Translations under genes and position numbers: made by a program
Notes under the pieces: model-generated
Told to the model about the DNA's origin: nothing
The model's database searches: none
What the model saw: the letters and a program-made list of their open reading frames with translations, nothing else
In this document: piece after piece, positions 1 to 8,119 of the stretch
Layout: every line of letters begins with the position of its first letter
How positions within the stretch are numbered: position 1 is the first letter of the stretch
IMG/VR virus record: IMGVR_UViG_3300030060_008003
Coordinates: 1-64,000 of that record
Direction: 5' to 3' (one strand)
From: a virus
DNA length: 64,000 bases

Positions 1-23
1 AAATATTCTTTAAATGTCCTCAT
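1..23 (-). CDS. 5' end of a late gene, cut by the window edge
   Basis: An ATG at 21-23 on the minus strand overlaps the TGA stop of the preceding gene (ATGA arrangement) and opens a frame that runs off the window. Only MRTFKEY plus part of a codon is visible. The peptide resembles the start of T4 capsid-targeting sequences (MKTYQEF...), which fits the neighbouring gene group. The rest of the protein cannot be seen. Confidence 0.5.
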
Positions 24-1228
24 GACCCGGGTTTATCTTTTTGAAAGTTAGCTGAACTAAAATCTAATCTATTAACCAGCTTAACAGCATTACCATCTCT
101 ATCAACTGCTACATATCCCTCCGGAGATGTTACTCTCAACACACCTTCACCCTCATCAATGAAGTGCTTTGTGTTATATACAGCATTATTATACTTGTTA
201 ATGAAGATTTGCTTAGCTTGTGACAATAAACTACTAACTTTAAACAAATTAACTATGTCATCCTTTTGAGATTCAAATTGAGCCGTCTTTTGCTTAAGTG
301 TCTCTTCTAATTTTTGTTTCCCGCGTACAGATTTTCTTTTATCTATTTCTTTTTTAATCCTAGTAGTATACCACTCAATAAAGTTCCTATATGATTCTTC
401 AGGATCATTTAAAAACTTACCTTCTCTAATTTCTGTATTGATATAAGGATTGAGAAGGTCGGAAGGTAGGTCTTTATAATCTATTTTAATTGAATCAGCA
501 GTCTTAATTAAGTCTCTAACCTGTTTTACTTCATCTTTTGTTAAATTTACAATGCCAGTATCGTCTTTAAAGAAAGCATCATCAAACCAAACACCAGGCA
601 CTTTATTCAACCGGTTAACCTTAGCACCAAATGATGCAGGGCTGTCTAATCCATCGTATTCAGTGTGGAATATAATACCAAACACAGAGTTAGCTATCTG
701 TTTACCTAAATCCGAGTCAGCTTCTACTGCATACTTAATTGTATTTGGTTGAAAGGTATAATGTACCTCCCCGTCGATGTTCTCTTTCTTAACTGATGAA
801 GAGTCAAACATGAAATCACCTTGCATTATGTTTTTAATACCTAATTTAGGTAAATGCTTAAGAGCTTTTTTAAGCTTATCTGCTAAACCAGGAGAATGTC
901 CATGATTTATTTCAATATCTTGCTCGTTATAGTTAATTTTAGGATCTCTATTAAAGATAGACTTGGTACCAACAAAGAATTTACCGTTATCAGGGTGTTT
1001 TCCAACAAAGATAGCAGGTGCGCCATCCCATTTTACTGTAGTACCGATCTTTCTTTTACTCTTTCCTTGTAAATGACCTAATAAATTAACTAAAAAGCCC
1101 TTAGCTTGATCATAACCACCCTTACCTTTAGTAAGAATTAGCTCTTCTAAGTGTGTGAGATGTGTATTAGCTTTACCTTCTTCAAGGAGCTCTAAATAAC
1201 TTTCGTAATATAGTTTAAATTTTTTCAT
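20..1228 (-). CDS. Nucleotidyltransferase/ligase-like protein with a candidate capsid-targeting N-terminus
   Basis: About 402 residues. K66 sits in KWDGAPA, which fits motif I (KxDG) of the covalent nucleotidyltransferases (DNA/RNA ligases, capping enzymes). It is followed by QGDFMFD near residue 138, a possible motif III, and a basic C-terminal half. The start at 1228 (MKKFKLYY) was preferred over an in-frame ATG 120 nt upstream because it begins 4 nt after the stop of the preceding gene. The first 17 residues (MKKFKLYYESYLELLEE) look like a T4-type capsid-targeting peptide with an LLE prohead-protease site. The family is uncertain: motifs IV and V are not clear and no substrate can be inferred. 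It is the penultimate visible gene of a minus-strand late run. Confidence 0.7.
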   Translation of the reverse strand: MKKFKLYYESYLELLEEGKANTHLTHLEELILTKGKGGYDQAKGFLVNLLGHLQGKSKRKIGTTVKWDGAPAIFVGKHPDNGKFFVGTKSIFNRDPKINYNEQDIEINHGHSPGLADKLKKALKHLPKLGIKNIMQGDFMFDSSSVKKENIDGEVHYTFQPNTIKYAVEADSDLGKQIANSVFGIIFHTEYDGLDSPASFGAKVNRLNKVPGVWFDDAFFKDDTGIVNLTKDEVKQVRDLIKTADSIKIDYKDLPSDLLNPYINTEIREGKFLNDPEESYRNFIEWYTTRIKKEIDKRKSVRGKQKLEETLKQKTAQFESQKDDIVNLFKVSSLLSQAKQIFINKYNNAVYNTKHFIDEGEGVLRVTSPEGYVAVDRDGNAVKLVNRLDFSSANFQKDKPGS

Positions 1229-1232
1229 TTTA

Positions 1233-2582
1233 TTATATTGTGACCTGGTAAGCTGCTTTAAAGGCTCCCGATGTATTACTACCCGGGTAGAATATGTATA
1301 TTCCATCCCCCTCCGGTAAAAACCTGACTTTCCCGCTATTAATAGCATCTAGAATATTTTTGTAATCTTTTACATTTATATAATTAGCTAAGCTAAAAGT
1401 ACCTTCTTCCATTCTTGCAGGTCTATCCGGGTTAGGCACGCCTTTAATTTCTCCCTGCTTATATCCTTTTTGAAATACCGTCAAGAGAATATCAAATCCC
1501 TTTTTCGAAGCTTCATACGAATCCGGATCCCCTGGATTACCATCTCTTCCATACTCATAAAGCATAAGTCCACCAAAGTGTTGGATTCGTGTTTTCGCAT
1601 CTTTGCGCTCTGTTTTGGCATCTTGCTCTAAAAACATTTTTAACTGCTCTGTATTTTGAAACGTCTTAGTAACTAAATCAAAATTATACTCCATATTAAA
1701 ATCATCTATAGATAGATCCGACTTATTAGCTAGGTACTCAAATTTATCACGATCCTTCTTAAACCCACCCTTTCTACTACTAATAATTCTAGCTTTACCT
1801 GTTTTTACCTCTACATTTAACCCGTTAGGTAATTTTAAGTCACCAACATCACCTTTAAAGGCCTCTGTAAACAAACTCATCGCTAATTCACCATCTCCAA
1901 CACCCACTGTCCCTTCTTGAAAAGACTTAGAAAATATTTCATTATATACTTGCGATCTATCTTCTTCATTTTCTAAAAATGCTAATTGAGGCTTCATAAC
2001 GTCATATAAATTTACCTCCCCAAATGGTTCTTCAGTTATTGCCTCTGTTAAAACTTTTTTATTTTCTATATCCGTACCTAATTTAGCTAACAACTTATCA
2101 TCTAGGTCATACCGCTGTAATACCATCTTTACAAAGTTATATGTTTGCTCGTTATCAAACCCGGATTTTTTGACTAAGTCTCTTATGGCTGTAGCTGCTT
2201 CATTTGTTAATAACTCCCCTTGGTGAGTGTCTGCAATATAACCTATTCCTTTAGTTATTTTTTCAAAGCATTTCCGAGCTTCATCTTCGTTCTCTATTTC
2301 TCTACACTTCCTAAATGCAGCCTTAAGCTTTTCCGCTCCATCCCTTTCAGTAAATTCACCCTCTGCATCTAGCTCATCAATATCCTCTTCACTATTAATT
2401 TGCTTACCAATAAACGATAAATTAGCTCGTATAGGCTGCTCCCCACTAAGCTGTTTTCTTACACGTGCAAAGCCCGGCGCATCTCCTAAATTAAACTTTT
2501 CACCCAACACATGAAGGTGTCTACGCGGTGGAATCTTACCACGTACCTGCTTTTTATAAATGTCTTCTAATGACCACTGCAT
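1233..2582 (-). CDS. Unknown late protein with a possible PD-(D/E)XK nuclease core
   Basis: 449 residues, acidic in the first third (a run rich in E and D near residues 65-80). Around residues 235-265 the order GDGELA...GDLKL...VEVKTGKARI matches the D...ExK pattern of PD-(D/E)XK nucleases: Asp, about ten residues, then Glu-x-Lys on a predicted strand, with an upstream helix carrying GE. This is motif reading only. It sits 1 nt downstream of the 115-residue gene and just upstream of the KWDG protein, so it is probably cotranscribed. Unlike its neighbours, its N-terminus (MQWSLEDIYKK) is not a clear capsid-targeting peptide. Confidence 0.7.
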   Translation of the reverse strand: MQWSLEDIYKKQVRGKIPPRRHLHVLGEKFNLGDAPGFARVRKQLSGEQPIRANLSFIGKQINSEEDIDELDAEGEFTERDGAEKLKAAFRKCREIENEDEARKCFEKITKGIGYIADTHQGELLTNEAATAIRDLVKKSGFDNEQTYNFVKMVLQRYDLDDKLLAKLGTDIENKKVLTEAITEEPFGEVNLYDVMKPQLAFLENEEDRSQVYNEIFSKSFQEGTVGVGDGELAMSLFTEAFKGDVGDLKLPNGLNVEVKTGKARIISSRKGGFKKDRDKFEYLANKSDLSIDDFNMEYNFDLVTKTFQNTEQLKMFLEQDAKTERKDAKTRIQHFGGLMLYEYGRDGNPGDPDSYEASKKGFDILLTVFQKGYKQGEIKGVPNPDRPARMEEGTFSLANYINVKDYKNILDAINSGKVRFLPEGDGIYIFYPGSNTSGAFKAAYQVTI

Positions 2583-2583
2583 G

Positions 2584-2931
2584 TTATTGTGCGTCTAAGT
2601 CTTCAAGTTCTTGTTCAACCTCTTCATTTGAAAATTCGATCAATCTTTCAATCGTTTCAATGACCTTTCTAGGCTGTGTCCTACCAAATTCTTTATTCAC
2701 CTGTGCAGCAATGTTAATATCTTGCATAGCTGGTGCATATATAAAGGCATTAGTTAACAGATCAGCGACATATACCTCACCTTCAGGTGAAATACCAGTA
2801 GGCTCTGGGGGAATGTCCTCTGCATCAGTAGCATCAGCTTCAACATCAACGTCAACATCGACTTCTTCGATTTCGTCCTGCTCTGAATAAAGCTTTTTAT
2901 ACTGTTCAAATAATTGTAACGTCTTTTTCAT
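2584..2931 (-). CDS. Small acidic late protein with candidate capsid-targeting peptide
   Basis: 115 residues, not recognised. The N-terminus MKKTLQLFEQYKKLYSEQDE contains LFE and YSE sites of the prohead-protease type. It is followed by an acidic stretch of alternating D/E and V (residues 20-35) and a C-terminal helix rich in E. A small acidic protein of this sort could be a prohead core component such as the T4 gp67/gp68 group, but that is inference from composition and context. It lies 5 nt after the preceding gene and has no late-promoter octamer of its own. Confidence 0.65.
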   Translation of the reverse strand: MKKTLQLFEQYKKLYSEQDEIEEVDVDVDVEADATDAEDIPPEPTGISPEGEVYVADLLTNAFIYAPAMQDINIAAQVNKEFGRTQPRKVIETIERLIEFSNEEVEQELEDLDAQ

Positions 2932-2936
2932 GATTT

Positions 2937-3350
2937 TTATACTTTTGCGTCGTCTATTGCGTTAGATAACTTACCAGTTTGTTGTTTATATAGTTCTACA
3001 GCCTTTTTTGCAAGGTCAGATCTCATTTTTACAGCCTTTTTAGCTTCTTGCGGTGCTGTTCCCATTGCTCCTGCAATCTTACCCATTACACCACCCTTAG
3101 CTTGATTAGCTAACTTATTAACTTCCTTATCAACATCGTATGGATTTTTATTTCCCATGGTAACTTCTTGATCTTCTACCGGAATATCAGGGGCATACTC
3201 TCGCTTAAAGCTATCAAAAATATCGAAAGGGCTACTCACACCAAACATATCAAAAGAATCGACTATTTCACCGTTTACGTCTCTTAACTCCACAGTATAT
3301 TTATCTTCACCTGGTCGATTCTCTTCTACCAGTCTTAGAAACTTACTCAT
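2937..3350 (-). CDS. Small late protein, possible internal head protein
   Basis: 137 residues, no known family recognised. It begins MSKFLRLVEENRPG, with an LVE site shortly after the start, then an acidic first half and a Lys/Ala-rich C-terminal half (residues 70-130). A late-promoter octamer ends 5 nt before the ATG. It starts a run with the next two genes downstream on the minus strand. Confidence 0.7.
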   Translation of the reverse strand: MSKFLRLVEENRPGEDKYTVELRDVNGEIVDSFDMFGVSSPFDIFDSFKREYAPDIPVEDQEVTMGNKNPYDVDKEVNKLANQAKGGVMGKIAGAMGTAPQEAKKAVKMRSDLAKKAVELYKQQTGKLSNAIDDAKV

Positions 3351-3355
3351 GTATA

Positions 3356-3363
3356 TATTTATG
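3356..3363 (-). promoter_or_regulatory. Late-promoter octamer
   Basis: CATAAATA on the minus strand, 5 nt before the ATG at 3350. Confidence 0.55.
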
Positions 3364-3841
3364 GAAGTAGTGAGAGTTTTATATTTATATTAGATAGAAA
3401 CTCACTTTCAATTTGCTGTAATTCGTATCGTCGAAGGAAAAGTCTAAACTTATAGAAAGAAACAGCTGATGTATCTTTCTTTTTAAACGAAATGTAGTCT
3501 CTTTCTTCTAAAAACGTATCAAAGCTATCTTCACTGTATGATATATTAGTAGGTAGTGCATTAAAAATACGCTTAACAAGTGTATGTTCAATTGTTTTAC
3601 CATCTGTCTTGTAGTAAAACCACTTCTTATTACTTGTTTTTGAACATACTCTTATAAGCTCTTTAATAATGAAGTGTATACCAAGCTTATTCTTTTCTTT
3701 TCGAGTTAATTTTAGCTCATGCTCGGTAATATAAAGAATATATTCATTGAAAGACTTATTAAGACATTTATTAAGGTTAATAAACTCAAAACCACGTACA
3801 GTATCATTTACGCCTTCCGATTCTGACGTTGATAATTCCAT
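3359..3841 (-). CDS. Hypothetical protein overlapping the GIY-YIG gene
   Basis: 160 residues from the ATG at 3841 (MELSTSESEGVND); an ATG four codons earlier is also possible. Either start overlaps the end of the GIY-YIG gene by about 40-50 nt. The sequence is Lys/Phe/Leu rich and likely helical, without motifs I can name. Its tight linkage suggests cotranslation with the nuclease gene. Confidence 0.6.
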   Translation of the reverse strand: MELSTSESEGVNDTVRGFEFINLNKCLNKSFNEYILYITEHELKLTRKEKNKLGIHFIIKELIRVCSKTSNKKWFYYKTDGKTIEHTLVKRIFNALPTNISYSEDSFDTFLEERDYISFKKKDTSAVSFYKFRLFLRRYELQQIESEFLSNINIKLSLLP

Positions 3842-4202
3842 TGTAGTAGTCATCTCTTAGTAATACCTCTTCTTCAAATTGTAATCTAGTTTCATGATAA
3901 CTCAACTCCCACTTGGAGTCACACCATCTGAGGATTTCAAACTTAAAATTACCCTTTCCGAGTATTCTTATATGTTCGTTGAGTTCGTTTGATGAAGAAG
4001 TATAGGTCTTCCAGTCAGTTTCTATTTTTTCGTGTCGTTTATTCTTTCTACCCTTTAAAGGAGGACGCTTTCTTATTGACTGGCACTGTTTTTTACCAAT
4101 ATACTTCTTATCATTAGTAAGATTTGTTATCTTATAAATGAAACCATAAGGTAAATCTACATTTTCTTCAAGAATTCCTTCCCAGTGACCTAAATCTTTC
4201 AT
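3804..4202 (-). CDS. GIY-YIG family nuclease (Seg-like)
   Basis: 132 residues from the ATG at 4202, chosen because it overlaps the preceding stop as ATGA. The N-terminal GIY-YIG core is clear: GFIYKITN (residues ~20-27), then KKYIGKKQ about ten residues later, followed by Arg residues in RKRP and a helix WKTYTSSSNELNEHI. The C-terminal part (EEEVLLRDDYYNGIINVR) has the conserved Glu and Asn expected for metal and scaffold roles. Such proteins in T4-like phages are often free-standing homing nucleases. Here it lies inside a late operon and has no obvious intron or target site beside it. Confidence 0.85.
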   Translation of the reverse strand: MKDLGHWEGILEENVDLPYGFIYKITNLTNDKKYIGKKQCQSIRKRPPLKGRKNKRHEKIETDWKTYTSSSNELNEHIRILGKGNFKFEILRWCDSKWELSYHETRLQFEEEVLLRDDYYNGIINVRIGRRK

Positions 4203-4978
4203 AAATGATATCGCATAATACACTCTTGCGTAGGGTCATTAAATTTAGTATTAAAATGCATATATTCTAATGGTATATCTCTTGGCGATATAGATTGTTT
4301 TTTATTTGTAGCTAAAATAAACCCATCACCGAAAGCCCATCCAGGTGCCGGCTGAGGTACATCAAACACCACGTGGCCATTATTTTCTAATTCACTCAAC
4401 ACCCTTAAATGTTTGTCACCCCCATGTGTAGAAATAAAATAATAACCAATTTTATCATATAAATCTTCATCAATAATTTCCGTAATTAACTCTTCTTCCC
4501 CGCCCTGAATATCAATATGCAAAAAATTTAAATAATCTAACTTATTTTCTGTAAAAAGCTCACGCATTGTAATTTTCTTCGTGCTAATATTGTCTTCTGG
4601 AATTGTCTCATCTTCATGAGCCTCTTTATCGAACGCGCCTGTGTACCCGTGATATACTTTTACATTTTCACCTTTAAATCTATCCTCTAAGTCTTGAACT
4701 CTATGTAACATAGCATCAGTACACACATTAAAGCTTTTTTTGTTAAACAAAGAAACTACCTTACGAAAAATATGCGTATACTCACCGTCATCAGCACCCA
4801 ATTCAATCATACTAACAGTGCTATTTTTAGCGCACTCCTGTTCTATAAGATAAGAAAGCAACCTTACCTGAAGTACCTCGAATGCTTGAGTTAAATAATT
4901 AATGCCTCTCTGTTTACATTCTTCTTGAGTTAAAGCACCTGCGAAACTATTGTTGAGATATTTATCTACGACCGCCAT
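4199..4978 (-). CDS. FkbM-type SAM-dependent methyltransferase
   Basis: 259 residues. The SAM-binding motif I is MIELGADDGEYT (about residues 57-68), and LNFLHIDIQGGEEELI (about 150-165) is the characteristic FkbM post-motif carrying the Asp and Glu. Family members O-methylate sugars and related small molecules. A late octamer ends 6 nt before the start, so it is probably expressed with structural genes. It overlaps the GIY-YIG gene by 4 nt. The acceptor is unknown; virion or host-surface glycan is one possibility given three glycosyltransferases in the window. Confidence 0.8.
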   Translation of the reverse strand: MAVVDKYLNNSFAGALTQEECKQRGINYLTQAFEVLQVRLLSYLIEQECAKNSTVSMIELGADDGEYTHIFRKVVSLFNKKSFNVCTDAMLHRVQDLEDRFKGENVKVYHGYTGAFDKEAHEDETIPEDNISTKKITMRELFTENKLDYLNFLHIDIQGGEEELITEIIDEDLYDKIGYYFISTHGGDKHLRVLSELENNGHVVFDVPQPAPGWAFGDGFILATNKKQSISPRDIPLEYMHFNTKFNDPTQECIMRYHL

Positions 4979-4984
4979 ATGGCG

Positions 4985-4992
4985 TATTTATC
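4985..4992 (-). promoter_or_regulatory. Late-promoter octamer
   Basis: GATAAATA on the minus strand, 6 nt before the methyltransferase ATG at 4978. Confidence 0.55.
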
Positions 4993-5426
4993 TACCATTT
5001 CTTACAACTCCAATAACCAGCAGAAAATTTATCCTTCTTTTGATCACACTTATGGCGCGCCCGGAACGACTTTCTACGTTTAGGATTGCTCTTTTTGATC
5101 TTCATATTTGGATCTCCAAAACGAACAATCTTTTCTTTACCATCTTTACAAGCTTTAACAACGAACTTCTTAGAACCACCTGATGTACGGCGAGGACTGT
5201 TACACTTCATACGATCCTTATCGACTTTCTCAGCGTCTTCAGCAGGAATCTCCTCATCATCCGGATCATTAGGGTTATTGTAAGTAGGATCAGACCTATA
5301 TTTTGGACCTCCACGGCCATCTGAATCAGCATCGCCTTTTCTCAACTGACCGGCAGAGTTATAATGCTTACCCTTTGGTGCTTCTTTAGCTTCTAAGATT
5401 TGCTTTACTAATTCGTCGAATTGCAT
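4992..5426 (-). CDS. Basic Cys-containing late protein with candidate capsid-targeting peptide
   Basis: 144 residues. The N-terminus MQFDELVKQILEAKEAPKG has an ILE site followed by AKE. The middle is acidic (DPDDEEIPAEDAEKVDKD) and the C-terminal third is strongly basic with four Cys (VKACKDGKE, RARHKCDQKK, YWSCKKW). The basic Cys domain looks like a nucleic-acid-binding module that recurs in marine T4-like phages, but I cannot assign a function. A perfect TATAAATA stands 5 nt upstream of the start. Confidence 0.75.
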   Translation of the reverse strand: MQFDELVKQILEAKEAPKGKHYNSAGQLRKGDADSDGRGGPKYRSDPTYNNPNDPDDEEIPAEDAEKVDKDRMKCNSPRRTSGGSKKFVVKACKDGKEKIVRFGDPNMKIKKSNPKRRKSFRARHKCDQKKDKFSAGYWSCKKW

Positions 5427-5431
5427 AATAA

Positions 5432-5439
5432 TATTTATA
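5432..5439 (-). promoter_or_regulatory. Late-promoter octamer
   Basis: TATAAATA on the minus strand, the exact T4 late consensus, 5 nt before the ATG at 5426. Confidence 0.65.
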
Positions 5440-5871
5440 CTAACAATGATAATTTAAATAGCGTTGTAGTGCTTTCGCGTAATGAGTACCTTTATCCTTC
5501 AACTTACTCTTCGCACCTCTCACCTTACTACAAGACAATTTACCTAATCTCTTTTTTAAGATACCAGGCTTAACAGGCTTATGCACATCTTCAGCGTTTT
5601 CACTCTTTTTCTTTTTTTTCTTCCAGTTAACACGCTTAGGTCCTTTTTTCTTATACATCTTACCCTTAATACTCTTACAAGCCGCTTTAGTTGGTCGACA
5701 AGCCGGGTAACTACCACCGGATTTTTTAGATTTACGACCACATGGGCCACCAGTCTTGCAATTTACCCACCCTTTAAACTTCTTACCAGTCTTAGGATCA
5801 GTTCCACCTCTCTTAAACCACTGTCGCAAAGAGTCACTAGCTTCAAGAACCTCTTTTTGTGACATGCTCAT
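5440..5871 (-). CDS. Basic Cys/Lys-rich late protein (DUF5872-like)
   Basis: 143 residues. It starts MSMSQKEVLEASDSLRQW, with a VLE site near the start. Residues ~15-70 follow the pattern RQWFKRGG...GWVNCKTGGPCGR...YPACRP...ACK, which resembles a small Cys-rich domain found in phage and giant-virus proteins (I believe DUF5872; family name from memory). The rest is Lys-rich. Probable nucleic-acid binder. The start overlaps the stop of the gene at 5868-6254 by 4 nt. Confidence 0.75.
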   Translation of the reverse strand: MSMSQKEVLEASDSLRQWFKRGGTDPKTGKKFKGWVNCKTGGPCGRKSKKSGGSYPACRPTKAACKSIKGKMYKKKGPKRVNWKKKKKKSENAEDVHKPVKPGILKKRLGKLSCSKVRGAKSKLKDKGTHYAKALQRYLNYHC

Positions 5872-6254
5872 TTCTTTTTCCAGATTTTTCCCTGTCTACA
5901 CCTTACGATTGCTCCAGATTTGTAAGCAGAAGTCTTTTTACCATAAGCGGAATCAGCCCTACGCTTACATCTATCAGCTTTCTTTTTCTTTTCTGCATCT
6001 TCCTCAGGAAACCCCTCTTCGTTCTCCTCTTTTCTTTTCTTTTTCTTCTTCTTACCTGCTGTACCTTTACGTGTTTGGACTGCTCCAAGAGCCTTGGGTA
6101 ATCTAGCATCACCTGGAGCATAAGTATCACCAGAACTTATATCTCCGGGTGGATTGTATGAAGATCCGCTACCAAGTGCACCTCCAGCACCAGCTGTCAT
6201 CTCTTCTTTTAGCATTCTTAAAAAGATACGTTCAAATTTGCCACTTGATTCCAT
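5868..6254 (-). CDS. Lys-rich late protein, first gene of the minus-strand cluster
   Basis: 128 residues. N-terminal MESSGKFERIFLRMLKEEM is a candidate capsid-targeting peptide with an LKE site. A Gly/Ser/Pro linker follows (residues 22-55), then a long Lys run, and a C-terminal basic domain with two Cys (DRCKRRADSAYGKK...VRCRQGKIWKKK). It reads from a perfect TATAAATA 8 nt upstream, inside a divergent intergenic space of only 24 nt shared with uvsY. Confidence 0.75.
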   Translation of the reverse strand: MESSGKFERIFLRMLKEEMTAGAGGALGSGSSYNPPGDISSGDTYAPGDARLPKALGAVQTRKGTAGKKKKKKRKEENEEGFPEEDAEKKKKADRCKRRADSAYGKKTSAYKSGAIVRCRQGKIWKKK

Positions 6255-6262
6255 TATAATTA

Positions 6263-6270
6263 TATTTATA
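6263..6270 (-). promoter_or_regulatory. Late-promoter octamer
   Basis: TATAAATA on the minus strand, 8 nt before the ATG at 6254, in the divergent gap with uvsY. Confidence 0.65.
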
Positions 6271-6278
6271 ATAATAGA

Positions 6279-6674
6279 GTGGAATTGCTAAAAAAGTATA
6301 TGCAAGAAATTGGTGAAGATCTTGTACTAAACGATCTCAACCTTAAACAACAACAGCAAAGACTCCCAGCTCGTAAGCATTTTTGGGTTGGTAGACTTGT
6401 AGAAGCAAAGATTAAACGCAATAAACTGATTGCTCAGAAGAGTAAGCTTAAAAAGGACCTAGTTAAGAAGGTAATTGCTGATTCTCCTGTACGTATTAAT
6501 CAAGCTTCAGCAGAATCAGCTGCTGAAAGGTATGAATCTGTCGCAAAACTTAACGATAACATAAAAGAACAAGATACTATTATAGAATATCTTGAAAAGG
6601 TCGAAAAAATTCTTAGTAATATGCATTGGGAGATCAAAAATGTTATCGATATGAATAAAATGGAGCAATATTAA
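6279..6674 (+). CDS. uvsY: UvsY-like recombination mediator
   Basis: 131 residues, close to the 137 of T4 UvsY, which loads UvsX onto gp32-coated ssDNA. The sequence is mostly helical and charged, with a basic middle (AKIKRNKLIAQKSKLKKD) and a C-terminal helix (KLNDNIKEQDTIIEYLEKVEKIL...). It ends EIKNVIDMNKMEQY, in the manner of UvsY C-termini (...IKHIQDMRAFE in T4). It starts with GTG at 6279. Its direct linkage to uvsW (TAATG overlap) copies the T4 order. Assignment rests on length, shape and neighbourhood. Confidence 0.65.
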   Translation: MELLKKYMQEIGEDLVLNDLNLKQQQQRLPARKHFWVGRLVEAKIKRNKLIAQKSKLKKDLVKKVIADSPVRINQASAESAAERYESVAKLNDNIKEQDTIIEYLEKVEKILSNMHWEIKNVIDMNKMEQY

Positions 6675-8095
6675 TGATAACTTTTGATTATAACCCCTCT
6701 ACACGTAAGATGTTACTAAAAACAGAGGATCTAGATCTGTTTAACCGTGTAAGACATCATTTTAGTATTATAAATGATGCAGCGCGCTTTGGTAGACGGT
6801 ATGGTCGATATGCACCTCAAAGAAAGTATGCTATAACTCCTGCTGGTGCATGTGAAGTTGGTTTATATTGGGAGATCAAGAAGTTTTTAACTAAAGAAGA
6901 TACAGAAACTACCGATAAACTACAAAAAGTGTTAAAGGTAGGTAAAGATATAGAGCTTTATAAAGACTTTGCATTTGATTTAAGGGAATATCAAGAAGAT
7001 GTTATTAAAAAAGCCCTTAAACTCGGCACCGGTACTTGTGTTTTGGGTACTGGCGCCGGTAAAACCTTTACAACAGCAGCGTTAATTGAAAATTACTTTA
7101 GAGATAGTAAGGATAAAGATACATTTAAGTGTGTTGTATTAGTTCCAGACTTAGGACTAGTTACTCAAACGTATGATGAGTTCTTAAACTGTGGTACTAC
7201 CTTTAAAATAACTAAATGGACGGGTAAAATTAAGCCAGACCTAACTGCAAACGTTATTATTTGTAATATAGGTATTGTTCAGAGTAGGTTTGAACAAAAT
7301 GACTGGTTAAAGCACATTGATCTACTTATAGTTGATGAGTGTCATAAGATAAAATCGTCTAATAAGATTAGTAAGATAGTATCTAGAATAAGAACACCTA
7401 ATAAGTATGGCTTTACTGGTACTCTCCCGGAGAACAACTTAGATAAGTGGTCAATTATAGGTAAATTAGGACCAGTTATATACGAAAAGACGAGTTATGA
7501 ACTTAGAATAGAAGATTACCTCGCTAATGTTAACGTTAAGATCTTAAATTTAGATTATCGTATACCACCGCCATATAATAGTGATAATTACTACAGAGAA
7601 GAGCTAGATTACATATATGAAAGTCATTTTAGAAACGATTTTATTACTAAATTATGTTCTAAACTCGAAAATAACACCCTAATACTTGTTAATCATATTT
7701 CTCACGGGGTAAATCTATCCGAATACCTCACTCAATGTAAAGATAAGCAAATTTACTTTATTAGAGGTGAAGTTGAAGTAGAAACACGTGAGGATATAAA
7801 GAGGATAATGGAGAAAGATAATGACGTTATATGTGTAGCAATGAGTTCTATTTTTTCCACCGGGGTTAATATTAAGAATATACATAATATTATTTTTGCC
7901 TCTGGTGGTAAGTCATTTGTACGTACAGTACAATCCATTGGCCGTGGTTTGAGAAAGCACAACTTAAAATCTAAGCTTATTATATTTGATCTCTGCGATA
8001 GGCTAAGATATGGTATTAGACACTGTGAAAAGCGTAAAGAAATTTACGACATAGAGAAGATAAAGTATAGTGAAACTAATATTGTTGAAAAATAA
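6674..8095 (+). CDS. uvsW: UvsW-like superfamily 2 DNA/RNA helicase
   Basis: 473 residues (T4 UvsW about 500). Helicase motifs appear in order: REYQED upstream (~105), Walker A GTGAGKT (~125), DECH box in LLIVDECHK (~221), motif III TGTL (~248) and motif VI QSIGRGLR (~418). UvsW unwinds branched DNA and R-loops and switches T4 from origin- to recombination-dependent replication. The ATG overlaps the uvsY stop, and GGAG 8 nt upstream provides a Shine-Dalgarno site, so translation is probably coupled. Confidence 0.93.
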   Translation: MITFDYNPSTRKMLLKTEDLDLFNRVRHHFSIINDAARFGRRYGRYAPQRKYAITPAGACEVGLYWEIKKFLTKEDTETTDKLQKVLKVGKDIELYKDFAFDLREYQEDVIKKALKLGTGTCVLGTGAGKTFTTAALIENYFRDSKDKDTFKCVVLVPDLGLVTQTYDEFLNCGTTFKITKWTGKIKPDLTANVIICNIGIVQSRFEQNDWLKHIDLLIVDECHKIKSSNKISKIVSRIRTPNKYGFTGTLPENNLDKWSIIGKLGPVIYEKTSYELRIEDYLANVNVKILNLDYRIPPPYNSDNYYREELDYIYESHFRNDFITKLCSKLENNTLILVNHISHGVNLSEYLTQCKDKQIYFIRGEVEVETREDIKRIMEKDNDVICVAMSSIFSTGVNIKNIHNIIFASGGKSFVRTVQSIGRGLRKHNLKSKLIIFDLCDRLRYGIRHCEKRKEIYDIEKIKYSETNIVEK

Positions 8096-8112
8096 AATTT
8101 TTATACTATAAT
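8085..8112 (+). promoter_or_regulatory. Sigma70-type promoter for gene 55
   Basis: TTGAAA (8085-8090), 16 nt, TATAAT (8107-8112). The ATG of gene 55 lies 7 nt after the -10 box, so the transcript would start at the start codon. Confidence 0.55.
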
Positions 8113-8119
8113 TTAACAG

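Noticed and set aside
3804-4202. Group I intron homing system around the GIY-YIG gene
   Set aside because: Flanking genes are intact, overlap the nuclease gene and show no split reading frame or intron core.
5581-6106. Plus-strand open frames of 80-116 codons opposite the Lys-rich late genes
   Set aside because: They are Phe/Leu/Ser-rich shadows of AAA/AAG codons; the minus-strand genes have late octamers and coherent overlaps.
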